A DNA stretch of 59,913 bases from a bacterium (GCA_030426085.1 JAUHYW010000068.1:1-59913), one strand, 5' to 3'; numbered from the stretch's first letter, positions 21,445 to 30,177 are shown. Numbers and translations: made by a program. The notes: generated by a model not told the origin, from the sequence alone.

Positions 21445-23607
21445 CTAGCGGGCGCGGCCGGTGTAGCGCAGCTCGAGGCGGTAGGCGCCGGCCTCGTAGC
21501 CCAGCACGCCGACATAGAACTGACCCTCGCCGGTGAGCGCGCAGGTCTCGTCGGCGGGACCTTCGAGCCACGGTCGGCAGTCATGGGCGTCGGCCGTCGG
21601 CGGCTCGCCCCGGCGCACGTAGAGATCGACGTCCCCGGTCAGCCCGGTGATGGCCGCCCGCAGCTCGCCCCCGGTCACCTGAAACGGCCCGTAGCGCCGC
21701 CAGGCGTCCTTCTCGACCGCGCCTTCGAGGCTGACGACCTGAGGCCCGGGTGGCGGCTCCACCGGCGGCGGCGCGTCCTCGGGCGGCGGCAACCACGCCA
21801 GCGCGAGCTGGAACGCGGTCGCCTGATAGCCATAGACCGCCACGTAGACCTCGGCCCCCTCGACCCGGCACGTCTCGGCCGCCTGGCCCCCGGCCCACGG
21901 GCGGCAGTCGAAGTCATCGGCGGTCGGCGCGGCCCCGGCCCGGACGTAGAGATCCGCGTCCCCGGTGGCGTCGAGCGTCTGCAACGTCGCCTCGAGCGGC
22001 CCGCTGCCCACGCTGAACGGCCCGAAGTGGCGCCACTCGCGGGCCTCGACCCGGCCCATCATCGTGGCCATCGACGGCTCGGGCGGCGGCGGGGTCTCGG
22101 GCACCCTCAGCGACTCTTCGAGGATCGCGCGCACCACGCGCCACCGGATGCCGGTGTCGGCCCGCTCCACGTCGACGTCGACGGTGTAGCTCGAGGCGGG
22201 CGCGAAGCCTCGGGCGTAGGCGAAGACCCGGGTCTGCCCCTCGGGCACGACGAGGGTGCAGGTCTCTTCCGTGCCGGTGAGCACCGGCCGGCAGTCGTGG
22301 CGCGAGAGCCACGGGCGGCTGCCGAAGCGTACGTAGAGATCGGCGTCGCCGTCGCCCTTCATCGCGACGTGCACCCGCTCGCCGGCGACCACGTCCCACC
22401 GGCCCAGATCGGCCCACGCGTTCTCGGCGACGGCCCCGGTCACCGTGGCCAGCCGATCCCGCCGCCGGGCGACCTCGGTGTCTTCCTTCACGATCGGGCG
22501 CCACAAGAAGTCGGGGTGGTTGCGCTTGCTGTCCCCCACCCACTCCCCGCCGATGATGCGCCCCTCGCCGTCGAGCTCGAGCACGTAGGCGTAACGATCG
22601 GTGCCGGTGTAGTCGTCGATGTGATCGGCGAGGTGCCCGTCCTCGCCCTGGTGCGACTCGAAGATGTATTGCAGGTCCATCTCGACGTGGCGGAAGGCCA
22701 CCGCCTCGGCGTTGAACCGATACGGCGCCTCGGCCGGCGCCCCGACGAGCGCGTTGGCCTGCGCCGCGTCGACCGCCTCGTCCCGGGTGATCCGATAGCC
22801 CCGGATGGGCTGATTCCACACCTCGTAGTCGTAGGTCCGATCCTCGACGAGCGCCTCGGCCCGCAGGCCGAGCAGGTTGGTGATGACGATGTGGAAGCTG
22901 CCGGCGTTGGTGTCGGCGCAGCCGGCGTCGGCCTCGACCGGGCGCCCGAACGCATCGTAGGCGACCCCGCCCTCCCCGGCGGCGGTCTTGTCGCAGCGCA
23001 GGGCCATCACCTTCTGGGGCAGCCCCTCGTCGTAGGACAGCGTCACCAGCGCCTTGATGTCGTTGATCCGGAACTCGACCCCGTCGCGGACCACCGCCCG
23101 CCGGGGCTCGGCCTCGACCACCGCCGCCGGGCCCCAGGCGTGGCAGATGCCGAACCAGGTCTCGATGCACCGCCCCTCGGACGCGCCCCGCCGCCGGGCG
23201 CACGTCTCGCCCTTGGCGGCGTCGCACGCGCTGTCCTCGGTGCACGGGGTGGCGTCGGGCAGGCTGTCGATGCCGTAGGCCGCCGAGATCTGATCGGGCA
23301 GGCCGGGGCGATCGAAGGCCTCGGCGTACTTCTCGGCCGGGGAGCGGCTCTCGGGCCCGGCCCAGCGGTCGTTGAGGCTGTCGAGGTGCGTCGGCCAGTA
23401 GCTGCCGGCCCACGGGATGCGGGCCGCCTCCCCCTGCGCCGGCAGCATCGCGTGGCGGGTCTCCATCGCGTCGTCGAGCAGGATCTCGGGCCGGTCTTCG
23501 GGGCCCCAGGCGATGGGGGCCCGGCGATCACGGGTCTCGGGCGGGGGCTCGGGCGCGGCGCAGGCGATCAGCGCCAGCGCGATGCCCGGGGCAGTGGCTC
23601 GGAGCAT
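21445..23607 (-). CDS. Transglutaminase-elicitor family lipoprotein with PPC-like domains
   Basis: 720 residues. The ATG at 23607 gives a lipoprotein signal (ALALIAC); ATGs further upstream would add non-signal residues. Residues about 60-400 match the transglutaminase elicitor family first known from Phytophthora and also found in bacteria. Recognisable parts are the nucleophile region ETWFGICHAWGPAAVV (Cys155, His156) and the downstream EMDLQYIFESHQGED, LADHIDDYTGTDRYAYVLEL and WVGDSKRNHPDFLW, which would supply the His/Asp side of the active site. Three PPC-like domains follow (each with DADLYVR or DVDLYVR and a CRPW or CRPV Cys). Such enzymes cross-link Gln and Lys side chains. Export and lipid anchoring imply action on extracellular or cell-wall proteins. 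Confidence 0.85.
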   Translation of the reverse strand: MLRATAPGIALALIACAAPEPPPETRDRRAPIAWGPEDRPEILLDDAMETRHAMLPAQGEAARIPWAGSYWPTHLDSLNDRWAGPESRSPAEKYAEAFDRPGLPDQISAAYGIDSLPDATPCTEDSACDAAKGETCARRRGASEGRCIETWFGICHAWGPAAVVEAEPRRAVVRDGVEFRINDIKALVTLSYDEGLPQKVMALRCDKTAAGEGGVAYDAFGRPVEADAGCADTNAGSFHIVITNLLGLRAEALVEDRTYDYEVWNQPIRGYRITRDEAVDAAQANALVGAPAEAPYRFNAEAVAFRHVEMDLQYIFESHQGEDGHLADHIDDYTGTDRYAYVLELDGEGRIIGGEWVGDSKRNHPDFLWRPIVKEDTEVARRRDRLATVTGAVAENAWADLGRWDVVAGERVHVAMKGDGDADLYVRFGSRPWLSRHDCRPVLTGTEETCTLVVPEGQTRVFAYARGFAPASSYTVDVDVERADTGIRWRVVRAILEESLRVPETPPPPEPSMATMMGRVEAREWRHFGPFSVGSGPLEATLQTLDATGDADLYVRAGAAPTADDFDCRPWAGGQAAETCRVEGAEVYVAVYGYQATAFQLALAWLPPPEDAPPPVEPPPGPQVVSLEGAVEKDAWRRYGPFQVTGGELRAAITGLTGDVDLYVRRGEPPTADAHDCRPWLEGPADETCALTGEGQFYVGVLGYEAGAYRLELRYTGRAR

Positions 23608-23711
23608 GACGGATCCAGCGGCGGCAGAAGGCGACCGCCCCAGCATACAGCAAGCGGCGGGCGGTGGCGCGGGGGCGTCCGAAGCGGAGCGGCTGGAATG
23701 GAGGGGAGAAG

Positions 23712-23799
23712 GAACTCCGGGCCACGCGACCATGCACGGTGAGGTCGCCGTCGAATACCCCCGGATGGATCCGACGACGGGCCACGGGACCCGGAGTTC
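23712..23799. repeat. Hairpin repeat element, copy 1
   Basis: Outer arms GAACTCCGGG (23712-23721) and CCCGGAGTTC (23790-23799) pair perfectly. The loop contains GCACGGTGAGGTC followed by CCGTCGA and a CCCCCGG...CCGACGA segment shared with copy 2. Confidence 0.7.
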
Positions 23800-23810
23800 G
23801 AGAGGTATAC

Positions 23811-23888
23811 GCGACCGGAGCCGGGTTTGCGCACGGTGAGGTCACCGTCGATCCCCCGGTGGACCGACGATGTCCCGGCCCCGGTCGC
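23811..23888. repeat. Hairpin repeat element, copy 2
   Basis: Arms GCGACCGGAGCCGGG (23811-23825) and CCCGGCCCCGGTCGC (23874-23888) pair with one mismatch. The loop starts TTTGCGCACGGTGAGGTC and continues with the CCGTCGA...CCGACGA block also seen in copy 1. Confidence 0.75.
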
Positions 23889-23924
23889 GCAGTCTGTTGG
23901 CGGCGTACCGCCGAAGCTGAGGGT

Positions 23925-23971
23925 GCGATCGGGGCCGGGTTTGCGCACGGTGAGGTCCCGGCCCCGATCGC
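23925..23971. repeat. Hairpin repeat element, copy 3 (short form)
   Basis: Perfect 15-bp arms GCGATCGGGGCCGGG (23925-23939) and CCCGGCCCCGATCGC (23957-23971) around a 17-base loop that keeps the TTTGCGCACGGTGAGG core. It lacks the middle block of copy 2. One stem pair that is C-G in copy 2 is T-A here, a compensatory change. Confidence 0.8.
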
Positions 23972-24131
23972 GAGAGTTCGTGTGAGCCGAAGCGCCCCGT
24001 CGCGGGGCCGTCGTTCAGCGTCGATTCACTGACACCTCCCGACTCACGCCCCAAATGCTCAGCAACGACCGTGCCACACCGACGCGGCGCGTCAAATTGG
24101 GCTGGAGCCCCGGTTCTTCCTCAAAATCGGA

Positions 24132-24162
24132 GACATTATCGTCGTATCACGACGATAATGTC
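24132..24162. promoter_or_regulatory. Perfect AT-rich palindrome, candidate operator
   Basis: Two 14-base arms, GACATTATCGTCGT (24132-24145) and ACGACGATAATGTC (24149-24162), flank a three-base centre. It is a perfect inverted repeat, much richer in A/T than its surroundings, and lies 196 bases upstream of the cytochrome lipoprotein start. A dimeric regulator site is the simplest reading. No T-run follows, which argues against a terminator. Confidence 0.6.
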
Positions 24163-24358
24163 GGACACCGCCGTCGCATCATGGCGCCTGTCGAGTGACA
24201 AACCGAAGGCGACCCCCCTCCCGAAAGGCGAATACGCTCTGGTGTACCCCGGCGAAGCGGACTCGACCGGGCCGGCTGGGGTAACATCCGCGCACCGGTG
24301 CGTAGGACCCGGCGCGCGGTGCGGTGCCGCGCGGACGATGAACCGAGAGGGAGACCAC

Positions 24359-25093
24359 ATGCGAGGATGGATGAGGCTGCTGCCCGTAGGGCTCGCGCTG
24401 GCGATGTTCGGCTGCGACGACGGGGGCGATGACGCCGAAGCGGACGCGGGCGCCGCGGCGGCGAACCTGTACTACGACGGCGCGGAGTCGGCCCAGCTCG
24501 GGGCCGACGGCAACGAGGCCCGCTGCGCGACCTGCCACAGCAACGACGGCACCGCGATGTCGGGCGCGACGCTGATGGACATCGCCTACCGCACGTCGTT
24601 CAAGGGCGGCGACGCGGCGACGCTGCTCGACGCGACCAACGCCTGCGTCACCGGCTGGATGGGCGGCGAGGCGCTGACGGCCGACGACGCGGCCTGGGCC
24701 GAGCTCGAGGGCTACATGCAGTCGATCTCGGACGCGGCGGTGACCGATCCCAACCCGCTCGCGCCCGAGGTGCTCGAGAACGAGGCGGCCTACGCGGCGA
24801 AGTACGCCGGCGGGGACGCGGCGGCCGGCGAGGCGCCCTACACCGAGATGTGCGGGCTGTGCCACGACACGATGCTCACGGTGAACAACTTCCCGTCGTA
24901 CAACCTGACGACGCTGGTGGCGTTCAGCGAGGGCCGCATCGCCCAGAAGGTCCGCACCGCCGGCCCGCCGCCCTCGGGCACGGCCGACGCGATGGACAGC
25001 ACCCCCGGCCCGATGCCGTTCTTCGAGCCCTCGGACCTGTCGGACGACGACCTGCGCAACATCATCGCCTACATCAAGTCGCAGGGCAGTTGA
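24359..25093 (+). CDS. Dihaem c-type cytochrome lipoprotein
   Basis: 244 residues. The ATG at 24359 has a purine-rich GAGAGGGAGA just upstream and opens a lipoprotein signal (LALAMFGC); an in-frame ATG at 24338 is possible. Two haem-binding motifs are present, C56-A-T-C-H60 and C165-G-L-C-H169, each followed by a Met-containing segment (SGATLMD, PGPMPFF) that could give the second iron ligand. The two halves look like two cytochrome c domains. Likely a periplasmic electron carrier tethered to a membrane; partners are unknown. The next gene starts within its stop codon, so it is the first gene of a coupled operon. Confidence 0.9.
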   Translation: MRGWMRLLPVGLALAMFGCDDGGDDAEADAGAAAANLYYDGAESAQLGADGNEARCATCHSNDGTAMSGATLMDIAYRTSFKGGDAATLLDATNACVTGWMGGEALTADDAAWAELEGYMQSISDAAVTDPNPLAPEVLENEAAYAAKYAGGDAAAGEAPYTEMCGLCHDTMLTVNNFPSYNLTTLVAFSEGRIAQKVRTAGPPPSGTADAMDSTPGPMPFFEPSDLSDDDLRNIIAYIKSQGS

Positions 25094-25686
25094 TCCCCCA
25101 CCCCCGCGCGGCCCGATCCCGGGCCGCGACCTCCCCCTTCCCTGCCCTGCTCATCGGCGCGCTGGCGCTCGGCTGCGACGGACCCGCGCCGGATCCGGCC
25201 GACGTCGGCGTCTGCACCCACACGACCTGCACCACCGGCTGCTGCGCGCCCGACGGCCGCTGCCGGCGGGACGATGATCCAACGGCCTGCGGCAGCGGCG
25301 GCCGGGCGTGCGTGGCGTGCCTCGAAGGCGAGATCTGCGAGGCCGGCGCCTGCGCGGTGCTCTTCGCCGACCCGGCGCAGTGCACCGCCGAGACGTGCCG
25401 CGGCTGTTGCAGCGGCGACCGCTGCGTGGCCACGCCCAACGACATCTACTGCGGCGCGGGCGGCGGCGCCTGCGGGCTGTGCGCATTCTGGGAGGCGTGC
25501 ACCGACGGCCGATGCGCGGTCGACCCGGCCCGCTGCGGCCCCCACAACTGCGCCGGCTGCTGCGAGGACGGCTACACCTGCGTCGCCGAGCCGACGGCGG
25601 CGCTCTGCGGGTCGGGCGGCCTCTTCTGCGAGAACTGCCCCGAGGGCGGCTACCGGGACTGCGTGGACGGGATCTGCGTCGAGTGA
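25090..25686 (+). CDS. Cys-rich lipoprotein coupled to the cytochrome gene (TTG start)
   Basis: 198 residues. The start is TTG at 25090, whose last bases form the cytochrome stop (TTGA overlap). That start gives a short basic N-terminus and a clear lipobox (PALLIGALALGC), which no later start would. The rest is four repeated Cys modules, for example CTTGCCAPDGRC, CRGCCSGDRC and CAGCCEDGYTC, each followed by CGxGGxxCxxC. These are small disulfide-rich units of unknown function, common in myxobacterial surface proteins. Overlap with the cytochrome suggests stoichiometric co-production. Confidence 0.8.
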   Translation: MIPHPRAARSRAATSPFPALLIGALALGCDGPAPDPADVGVCTHTTCTTGCCAPDGRCRRDDDPTACGSGGRACVACLEGEICEAGACAVLFADPAQCTAETCRGCCSGDRCVATPNDIYCGAGGGACGLCAFWEACTDGRCAVDPARCGPHNCAGCCEDGYTCVAEPTAALCGSGGLFCENCPEGGYRDCVDGICVE

Positions 25687-25741
25687 CCCGTCCCGGCGTC
25701 GGCGCTGGCAATCGGCCGCCGGATCGGGCAGACCATGGGCC

Positions 25742-26779
25742 ATGAGACACACCATCGGCTCCTGCCTGCTGACGTTGGCCGCGCTCTTCGCCGCCGCCTG
25801 TGACGACGACGCCCCGATCGCCGACGCCGGCCCCCTGCCCGACCTGACCGCCCCCGACGCCCAGCCCGACGTCGCCCCCGACCGCGGCGCCGACCCGATA
25901 CCCGACGCCGGGCCGGCCGACGCCACGCCGCCCGACGCCGCGCCGACCGACGACGTGCCGGCCACCGACTACTGCGAGCGGGCGGTGGACGTCTTCTGCC
26001 CGTACTACGTGCGCTGCGGGCGTATGGCCGTGGCCGACGAGGCCGAGTGCCGGGCCGTATTCGTCGAGAGCTGCAACGCCAAATACGAGCCGATCTACGC
26101 GGCCCACGCCCGCGCCGGCGAACTGCGGCTGTCCGCGGCCGGGCTCGATGCCTGCCGGGATCACCTCGCCGCGGTGGACTGCGCGGCCCACGACTTCGAC
26201 CTCGACGGCCCGTGCGGCGCGGTGTGGCCGGGGCAGGTCGCGGCCGGCGGCACCTGCGGGCCGGGCATCGGCAGCTTCGTCTGCGCCGAGGGCACCGACT
26301 GCCGGATCAGCCTGGAGACCTTCTGCGGCACCTGCGACCCCATCGTGCGGCCGGGCGACCCCTGCGGCGACGACGCGTGGTGCGGATCGGCGGCCGAGTG
26401 CCGGGAGGGCGTGTGCGTCGCCCGGCCGACCGCCGGCCAGCCGTGCGCCGAGGACGGGGCCCGCTGCGCGGCGGGCAGCCAGTGTCGAGACGGAGCCTGC
26501 GCCATCCGGCCGTGGGCCGGGCCGGGTGAGGCCTGCGGACAGGGCGCGCGCTGCCGCTACAAGAGCGACTGTGTCGGCGGGATCTGCGTCGAGGGGGCCC
26601 TGCTCGGCGCGGCGTGCGGCCCCGAGCAGCCGTGCGCCACCGGCTGGTGCGACGGCGGGGTGTGCGCCGCGCCGAAGGTCGTCGGCTCGGCCTGCGCCGC
26701 CGCCGCGGAGTGCGTCAGCGGCGGCTGCCTCGACGGGCTGTGCATCGACGACCGGGGGCCGTGCTTCCTCCCGCAGTGA
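25742..26779 (+). CDS. Cys-rich lipoprotein with Asp-Ala-Pro spacer
   Basis: 345 residues. The ATG at 25742 opens a lipoprotein signal (LTLAALFAAAC). A spacer of DAxP type follows to about residue 75. Residues about 78-165 form a helical Cys-containing domain (YCERAVDVFCPYYVRC...CRDHLAAVDC), and about 180-345 consists of short disulfide modules (GDPCGDDAWCGSAAEC, GQPCAEDGARCAAGSQC, GEACGQGARC, GSACAAAAECVSGGC) like the Dickkopf-type Cys-rich modules of myxobacterial lipoproteins. No enzyme motif. Convergent with the CotH-lectin gene, 21 bases apart. Confidence 0.88.
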   Translation: MRHTIGSCLLTLAALFAAACDDDAPIADAGPLPDLTAPDAQPDVAPDRGADPIPDAGPADATPPDAAPTDDVPATDYCERAVDVFCPYYVRCGRMAVADEAECRAVFVESCNAKYEPIYAAHARAGELRLSAAGLDACRDHLAAVDCAAHDFDLDGPCGAVWPGQVAAGGTCGPGIGSFVCAEGTDCRISLETFCGTCDPIVRPGDPCGDDAWCGSAAECREGVCVARPTAGQPCAEDGARCAAGSQCRDGACAIRPWAGPGEACGQGARCRYKSDCVGGICVEGALLGAACGPEQPCATGWCDGGVCAAPKVVGSACAAAAECVSGGCLDGLCIDDRGPCFLPQ

Positions 26780-26800
26780 GGCCGACGCGCCCCGCTCGAC

Positions 26801-29800
26801 CTACTCCGCGCAGCGCCCCACGGCCGGATCGGCGTCGTCGCAGTCGCCCTCGCAGCGCAGCACCCCGTCCCCGTCGGCATCGACCGCCACCCCGGCGCAC
26901 GGCGCCTCACAGATGAAGCCCTGCGGCGCCCCGCAGCCGAGGTCGTTCCACAGCCCGTCCTGGGGCCGCAGGTGGGCGCAGTCCTCGGCCTCGTTGTAGT
27001 CGTTGGGCTCCCCTGCGCCCCACGGCGCGCCGGGGGCCAGCTCCCGGCCGTCCACCCAGCGGAACGTGCCCTCGGCCGCCCGGTCATCGAGCCCGATCCA
27101 ATACGCCCGCCGATCGGCGGCCAGCGCCCCGTCGGTCACCCGGCGGGCCTCGTCCGGATCGGCGAGCACCGCCAGCTCGAGGCCCATGTCCCGGCAGGCG
27201 TCCCGGGCCTCGACGTAGGGCAGCGCCGTGCTGCACGCCAGGTAGTGGTGGGGCCCGAAGTCGAGCCGCGCGCAGCGCAGGCAGCCCTCGCCGTCGTCCA
27301 CCTCGCCGTTGCAGTCCTGATCGACGCCATCGTTGCACACATCGAACAGCCCCGGCGCCCGGGCGGGGTCGGCGTCATCGCAGTCGAGGCCGCAGCCGTT
27401 GACCCCGTCGCCGTCGGCGTCGGTCGCCGGATCACACGCGTCCTCGCAGATGATGCCCCGGCGGTTGCCGCACGGCAGATCGTTCCACCGCCCGTTGCGG
27501 GCCCAGATGTGGGCGCAGTCCTCGTTGCCCGCGTTGTTCGGCTCGCCGTCGTTCCAGTTCGCATAGTCTCGGGCGACGCCGTCGGCCCAGACGAACTCGC
27601 CCTCGTCGGCGAGGTCGTCGAGGCCGAGCCAGTAGTCGTGCTCCCGGATGGCCAGCGCCCGGGGCAGGACCCACGCCTCCTCTTCGGGGCCGTCGGGGAT
27701 CCAGCCCTCGGCGCCGTGCTCCCGGCAGCGGGCGATGGAGTCGGCGTAGGTTCGGGCCGTCGTGCACACCAGGTAGCGGTGAGCGCCGCGCCACAGCGCC
27801 TCACAGTCGGGGCACTCCGGCGCGTCGTCGGCGTAGCCGTTGCAGTCCTGGTCGATGCCATCGGCGCAGATCTCGGGCGCGCCGGGCCAGACGGTGCCGT
27901 CCTCGGGGTCGCAGTCCCGATCGCAGATGAAGCCATCCCCGTCGGGATCGGGATCATCCGACGTCAGACACTCGATGAGACCCCCGACGTCCGCCCGGCG
28001 ATCGGTGAGGAAGCGGATGGTGTCTTCGACCGCCCGGTCGATGCCCGCCAGATCGTATGACTTGCGGGGGTCGGCGTCGGCCTCGTCCCGATGGCTCAAG
28101 GCGACCGCCTCGATCTGCGGGATCAGGCCCATGCCATCGATCGTATCGACCAGCCGGATCAGCGTCTCGTCGAACGCTTCGAGGCACGCCTGCGAGGCCC
28201 GGCAGCGATCGAGCAGCAGGCCGTTGCCGTCGCGCAGACCCAGGTGACGGGCGAAGGTCTGGTCGGTGCCCCACGGAATGAGCCGCAGCACGCCGTCATC
28301 GTCGAAGTGCAGGAAGTAGTTGTTGCGGGTGGGCGCGTAGCCGTCCCAGTGGCCGATGTAGATCTCGGTGACCATCATCGCCAGCACCTGCGGCCAGTCG
28401 ATGACATCCTGGCTGGCGGCGTAGAACTCGGCCGGCTCGACGCTGTGCAGCAGCGCGATCAACGCCTCGAGCTCGGCCGGGTCGTCGTCGCCCTCGTCCC
28501 GGTCGAAGCGGCCGACGTGATCGGGGAAGAGGTCGGCGCCATAGGCCCCTTCGTACAGGTTCTCGGTGCCGGTGAACCAGCGATCGAGCAGCTCGTTCTC
28601 GGGGGCCTCGATGTTGGCGTACAGGCCATAGGCGTCACCGTTGACCGTCACCCAGGCATAACCCACCCGGGGCGCGGCGACACCCATCGCCCGGAAGATG
28701 GCATAGGCGGTGAACTCGTGGATCATCGAGCGATCCTGGACCATGTTGTTCAGCGTCAGCCGCCGCTGACCGAGCAGCGTCGCGTCATCGCTCGCCCAAT
28801 CGATCTGCACCTTGAACGCCGACTTGCGATCGAGGGTGCGGAACGAGCCGGCCCGCCCCTTCAGGCGGAAGCCGACCGGCATCGGCTCGCCGTCGTCGAA
28901 GCGCATGGTGGCCGACACATAGCTCCGCGGCTCGGCGTCGAGGCGGGCGAGGCCGTCGGCGTCGACCTCGAAGTCGAAGCGATGCACCTGCATGGGATCG
29001 AACAGCGCGCCGCCGGCGTCGACGAGCGGGCGGTTGGGCTCGCCGCGGGTCGGGCCGGTGCGGACCCAGGCCCCCTGCCCGTCGGGCAGCCGGCCCCAGG
29101 TGTAGGCCGCCGGCAGCTCGGGCACCGGCTGCATGTCGACGATGGCCCCGCTCGGATCGCGCAGCACCACCCGGTCGCCGCCGCATGCGACGCCGAAGGT
29201 GAAGCCCACCTCGTCGGCCGTCTGACGGCGCACGTCGACGATCCCACCCGGCTCGAGGGTCGGCCCGTCCAGCCGGTAGCCGGCCTCGGGGTCATCGGGG
29301 TCGTCCGAGACCCGCCAGCCGATCAGATCCACCGGCTGGGGGCCGATGTTGATCAGCTCGATGTACTCCCGACCGCGGCAGTCCAGCTCGTTCAGCCGGA
29401 TCTCGGCCGGGGGCAGCGGCATGTTGGGCCCGCCAGGGGTCGGCGCGGTCTCGCCCCAGGGCCCGTCGGCGTCGGGCAGCCGGCCCCAGGACGCCCCGTC
29501 CCGCGGCTCGTCGAGGGCCACCGCAGCGGCCACGGTGCGATCGGGCGCCAGCAGGCTGATGGTCTCGTCGCAGGCGACGCCGAAGGGCAGATCGGCGAGC
29601 GAGAGGAAGGCGCCGGCCTCGACGGCCTCCACCGGCAAGGGCTGCCCCCGGTCGGGATCGGCGGGGTCGTCGGTGACCTGCCAGCCCGCGGCGCTGCCGG
29701 CCTCGAGCACGGACAGCTCGACGAACTCGACGCCGCGGCAGGCGACCTCGTTGAGCGCGAATACGGCGGATGGCGGGGGCGGCGGGCCGTCGGGCGCGGC

Positions 29801-30076
29801 GTCGGGCAGCGCGGCGTCGGACAGCGCCATGTCCGGGGGCGTCGCGTCGGGCGGGGCCGCGTCCGGGCGGGCCGCGTCGGGGCGCGCGCCGTCGACCGGA
29901 TCAGGCGCCGCGTCGCCCGATCGGGTGGCGTCCGGGTGCCCGACGTCGAGCTCGACGCGGGCGTCGACCGCGCCGTCGAACCGGGGATCAGCGGTCGGCT
30001 GCTCGCCGTCACACGCGCTGGTGACGGCGCAGATCGCCACGACGAACAGGCCGAGCGGCAGTCGAGCGGGTGCCAT
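26801..30076 (-). CDS. CotH-kinase lipoprotein with lamin-tail and C-type lectin domains
   Basis: 1091 residues. The ATG at 30076 is preceded by AGGAGGT and opens a lipoprotein signal (lipobox TSAC, Cys22). An Asp/Ala/Pro spacer runs to about residue 105. Two lamin-tail-like domains follow (ALNEVACRGVEFVELSV, RLNELDCRGREYIELINIG). A CotH kinase-like domain occupies about 365-700, with KSAFKVQIDW, YGLYANIEAPENELL, NLYEGAYG, NNYFLHFD and LIPWGTDQTF. Calcium-binding-type Asp-rich linkers (DPDGDGFICDRDCDPEDG, DADGDGVNGCGLDCDD) alternate with two C-type lectin domains (HYWLGLDDL-like segments, NWNDGEPNNAGNEDCAH, GEPNDYNEAEDCAHL). CotH proteins are secreted atypical kinases; here one is joined to carbohydrate-binding modules on a lipid anchor. 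Target unknown. Confidence 0.9.
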   Translation of the reverse strand: MAPARLPLGLFVVAICAVTSACDGEQPTADPRFDGAVDARVELDVGHPDATRSGDAAPDPVDGARPDAARPDAAPPDATPPDMALSDAALPDAAPDGPPPPPSAVFALNEVACRGVEFVELSVLEAGSAAGWQVTDDPADPDRGQPLPVEAVEAGAFLSLADLPFGVACDETISLLAPDRTVAAAVALDEPRDGASWGRLPDADGPWGETAPTPGGPNMPLPPAEIRLNELDCRGREYIELINIGPQPVDLIGWRVSDDPDDPEAGYRLDGPTLEPGGIVDVRRQTADEVGFTFGVACGGDRVVLRDPSGAIVDMQPVPELPAAYTWGRLPDGQGAWVRTGPTRGEPNRPLVDAGGALFDPMQVHRFDFEVDADGLARLDAEPRSYVSATMRFDDGEPMPVGFRLKGRAGSFRTLDRKSAFKVQIDWASDDATLLGQRRLTLNNMVQDRSMIHEFTAYAIFRAMGVAAPRVGYAWVTVNGDAYGLYANIEAPENELLDRWFTGTENLYEGAYGADLFPDHVGRFDRDEGDDDPAELEALIALLHSVEPAEFYAASQDVIDWPQVLAMMVTEIYIGHWDGYAPTRNNYFLHFDDDGVLRLIPWGTDQTFARHLGLRDGNGLLLDRCRASQACLEAFDETLIRLVDTIDGMGLIPQIEAVALSHRDEADADPRKSYDLAGIDRAVEDTIRFLTDRRADVGGLIECLTSDDPDPDGDGFICDRDCDPEDGTVWPGAPEICADGIDQDCNGYADDAPECPDCEALWRGAHRYLVCTTARTYADSIARCREHGAEGWIPDGPEEEAWVLPRALAIREHDYWLGLDDLADEGEFVWADGVARDYANWNDGEPNNAGNEDCAHIWARNGRWNDLPCGNRRGIICEDACDPATDADGDGVNGCGLDCDDADPARAPGLFDVCNDGVDQDCNGEVDDGEGCLRCARLDFGPHHYLACSTALPYVEARDACRDMGLELAVLADPDEARRVTDGALAADRRAYWIGLDDRAAEGTFRWVDGRELAPGAPWGAGEPNDYNEAEDCAHLRPQDGLWNDLGCGAPQGFICEAPCAGVAVDADGDGVLRCEGDCDDADPAVGRCAE

Positions 30077-30177
30077 CGTGACCTCCTGATGATGAACCGG
30101 AAACGGAACGGTATCAGGGGGATGACGCGCGAGACCAGCGCCCGGCCACGGATTCAGGGCGACGGCCGGGGCGGGGG

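Larger units (their letters stand above)
23608..24358. other. Gene-free stretch with hairpin elements and a palindrome
   Basis: About 750 bases without a convincing gene, between the divergent transglutaminase and cytochrome genes. It holds three related hairpin elements (23712-23971), a 31-base perfect palindrome (24132-24162) and, on the right, presumably the promoter of the cytochrome operon. Apart from these I see nothing definite between 23972 and 24131 or between 24163 and 24338. Confidence 0.7.

Noticed and set aside
23664-24032. A 122-codon frame in the gene-free stretch
   Set aside because: It crosses all three hairpin elements and has no start signal or protein-like composition.
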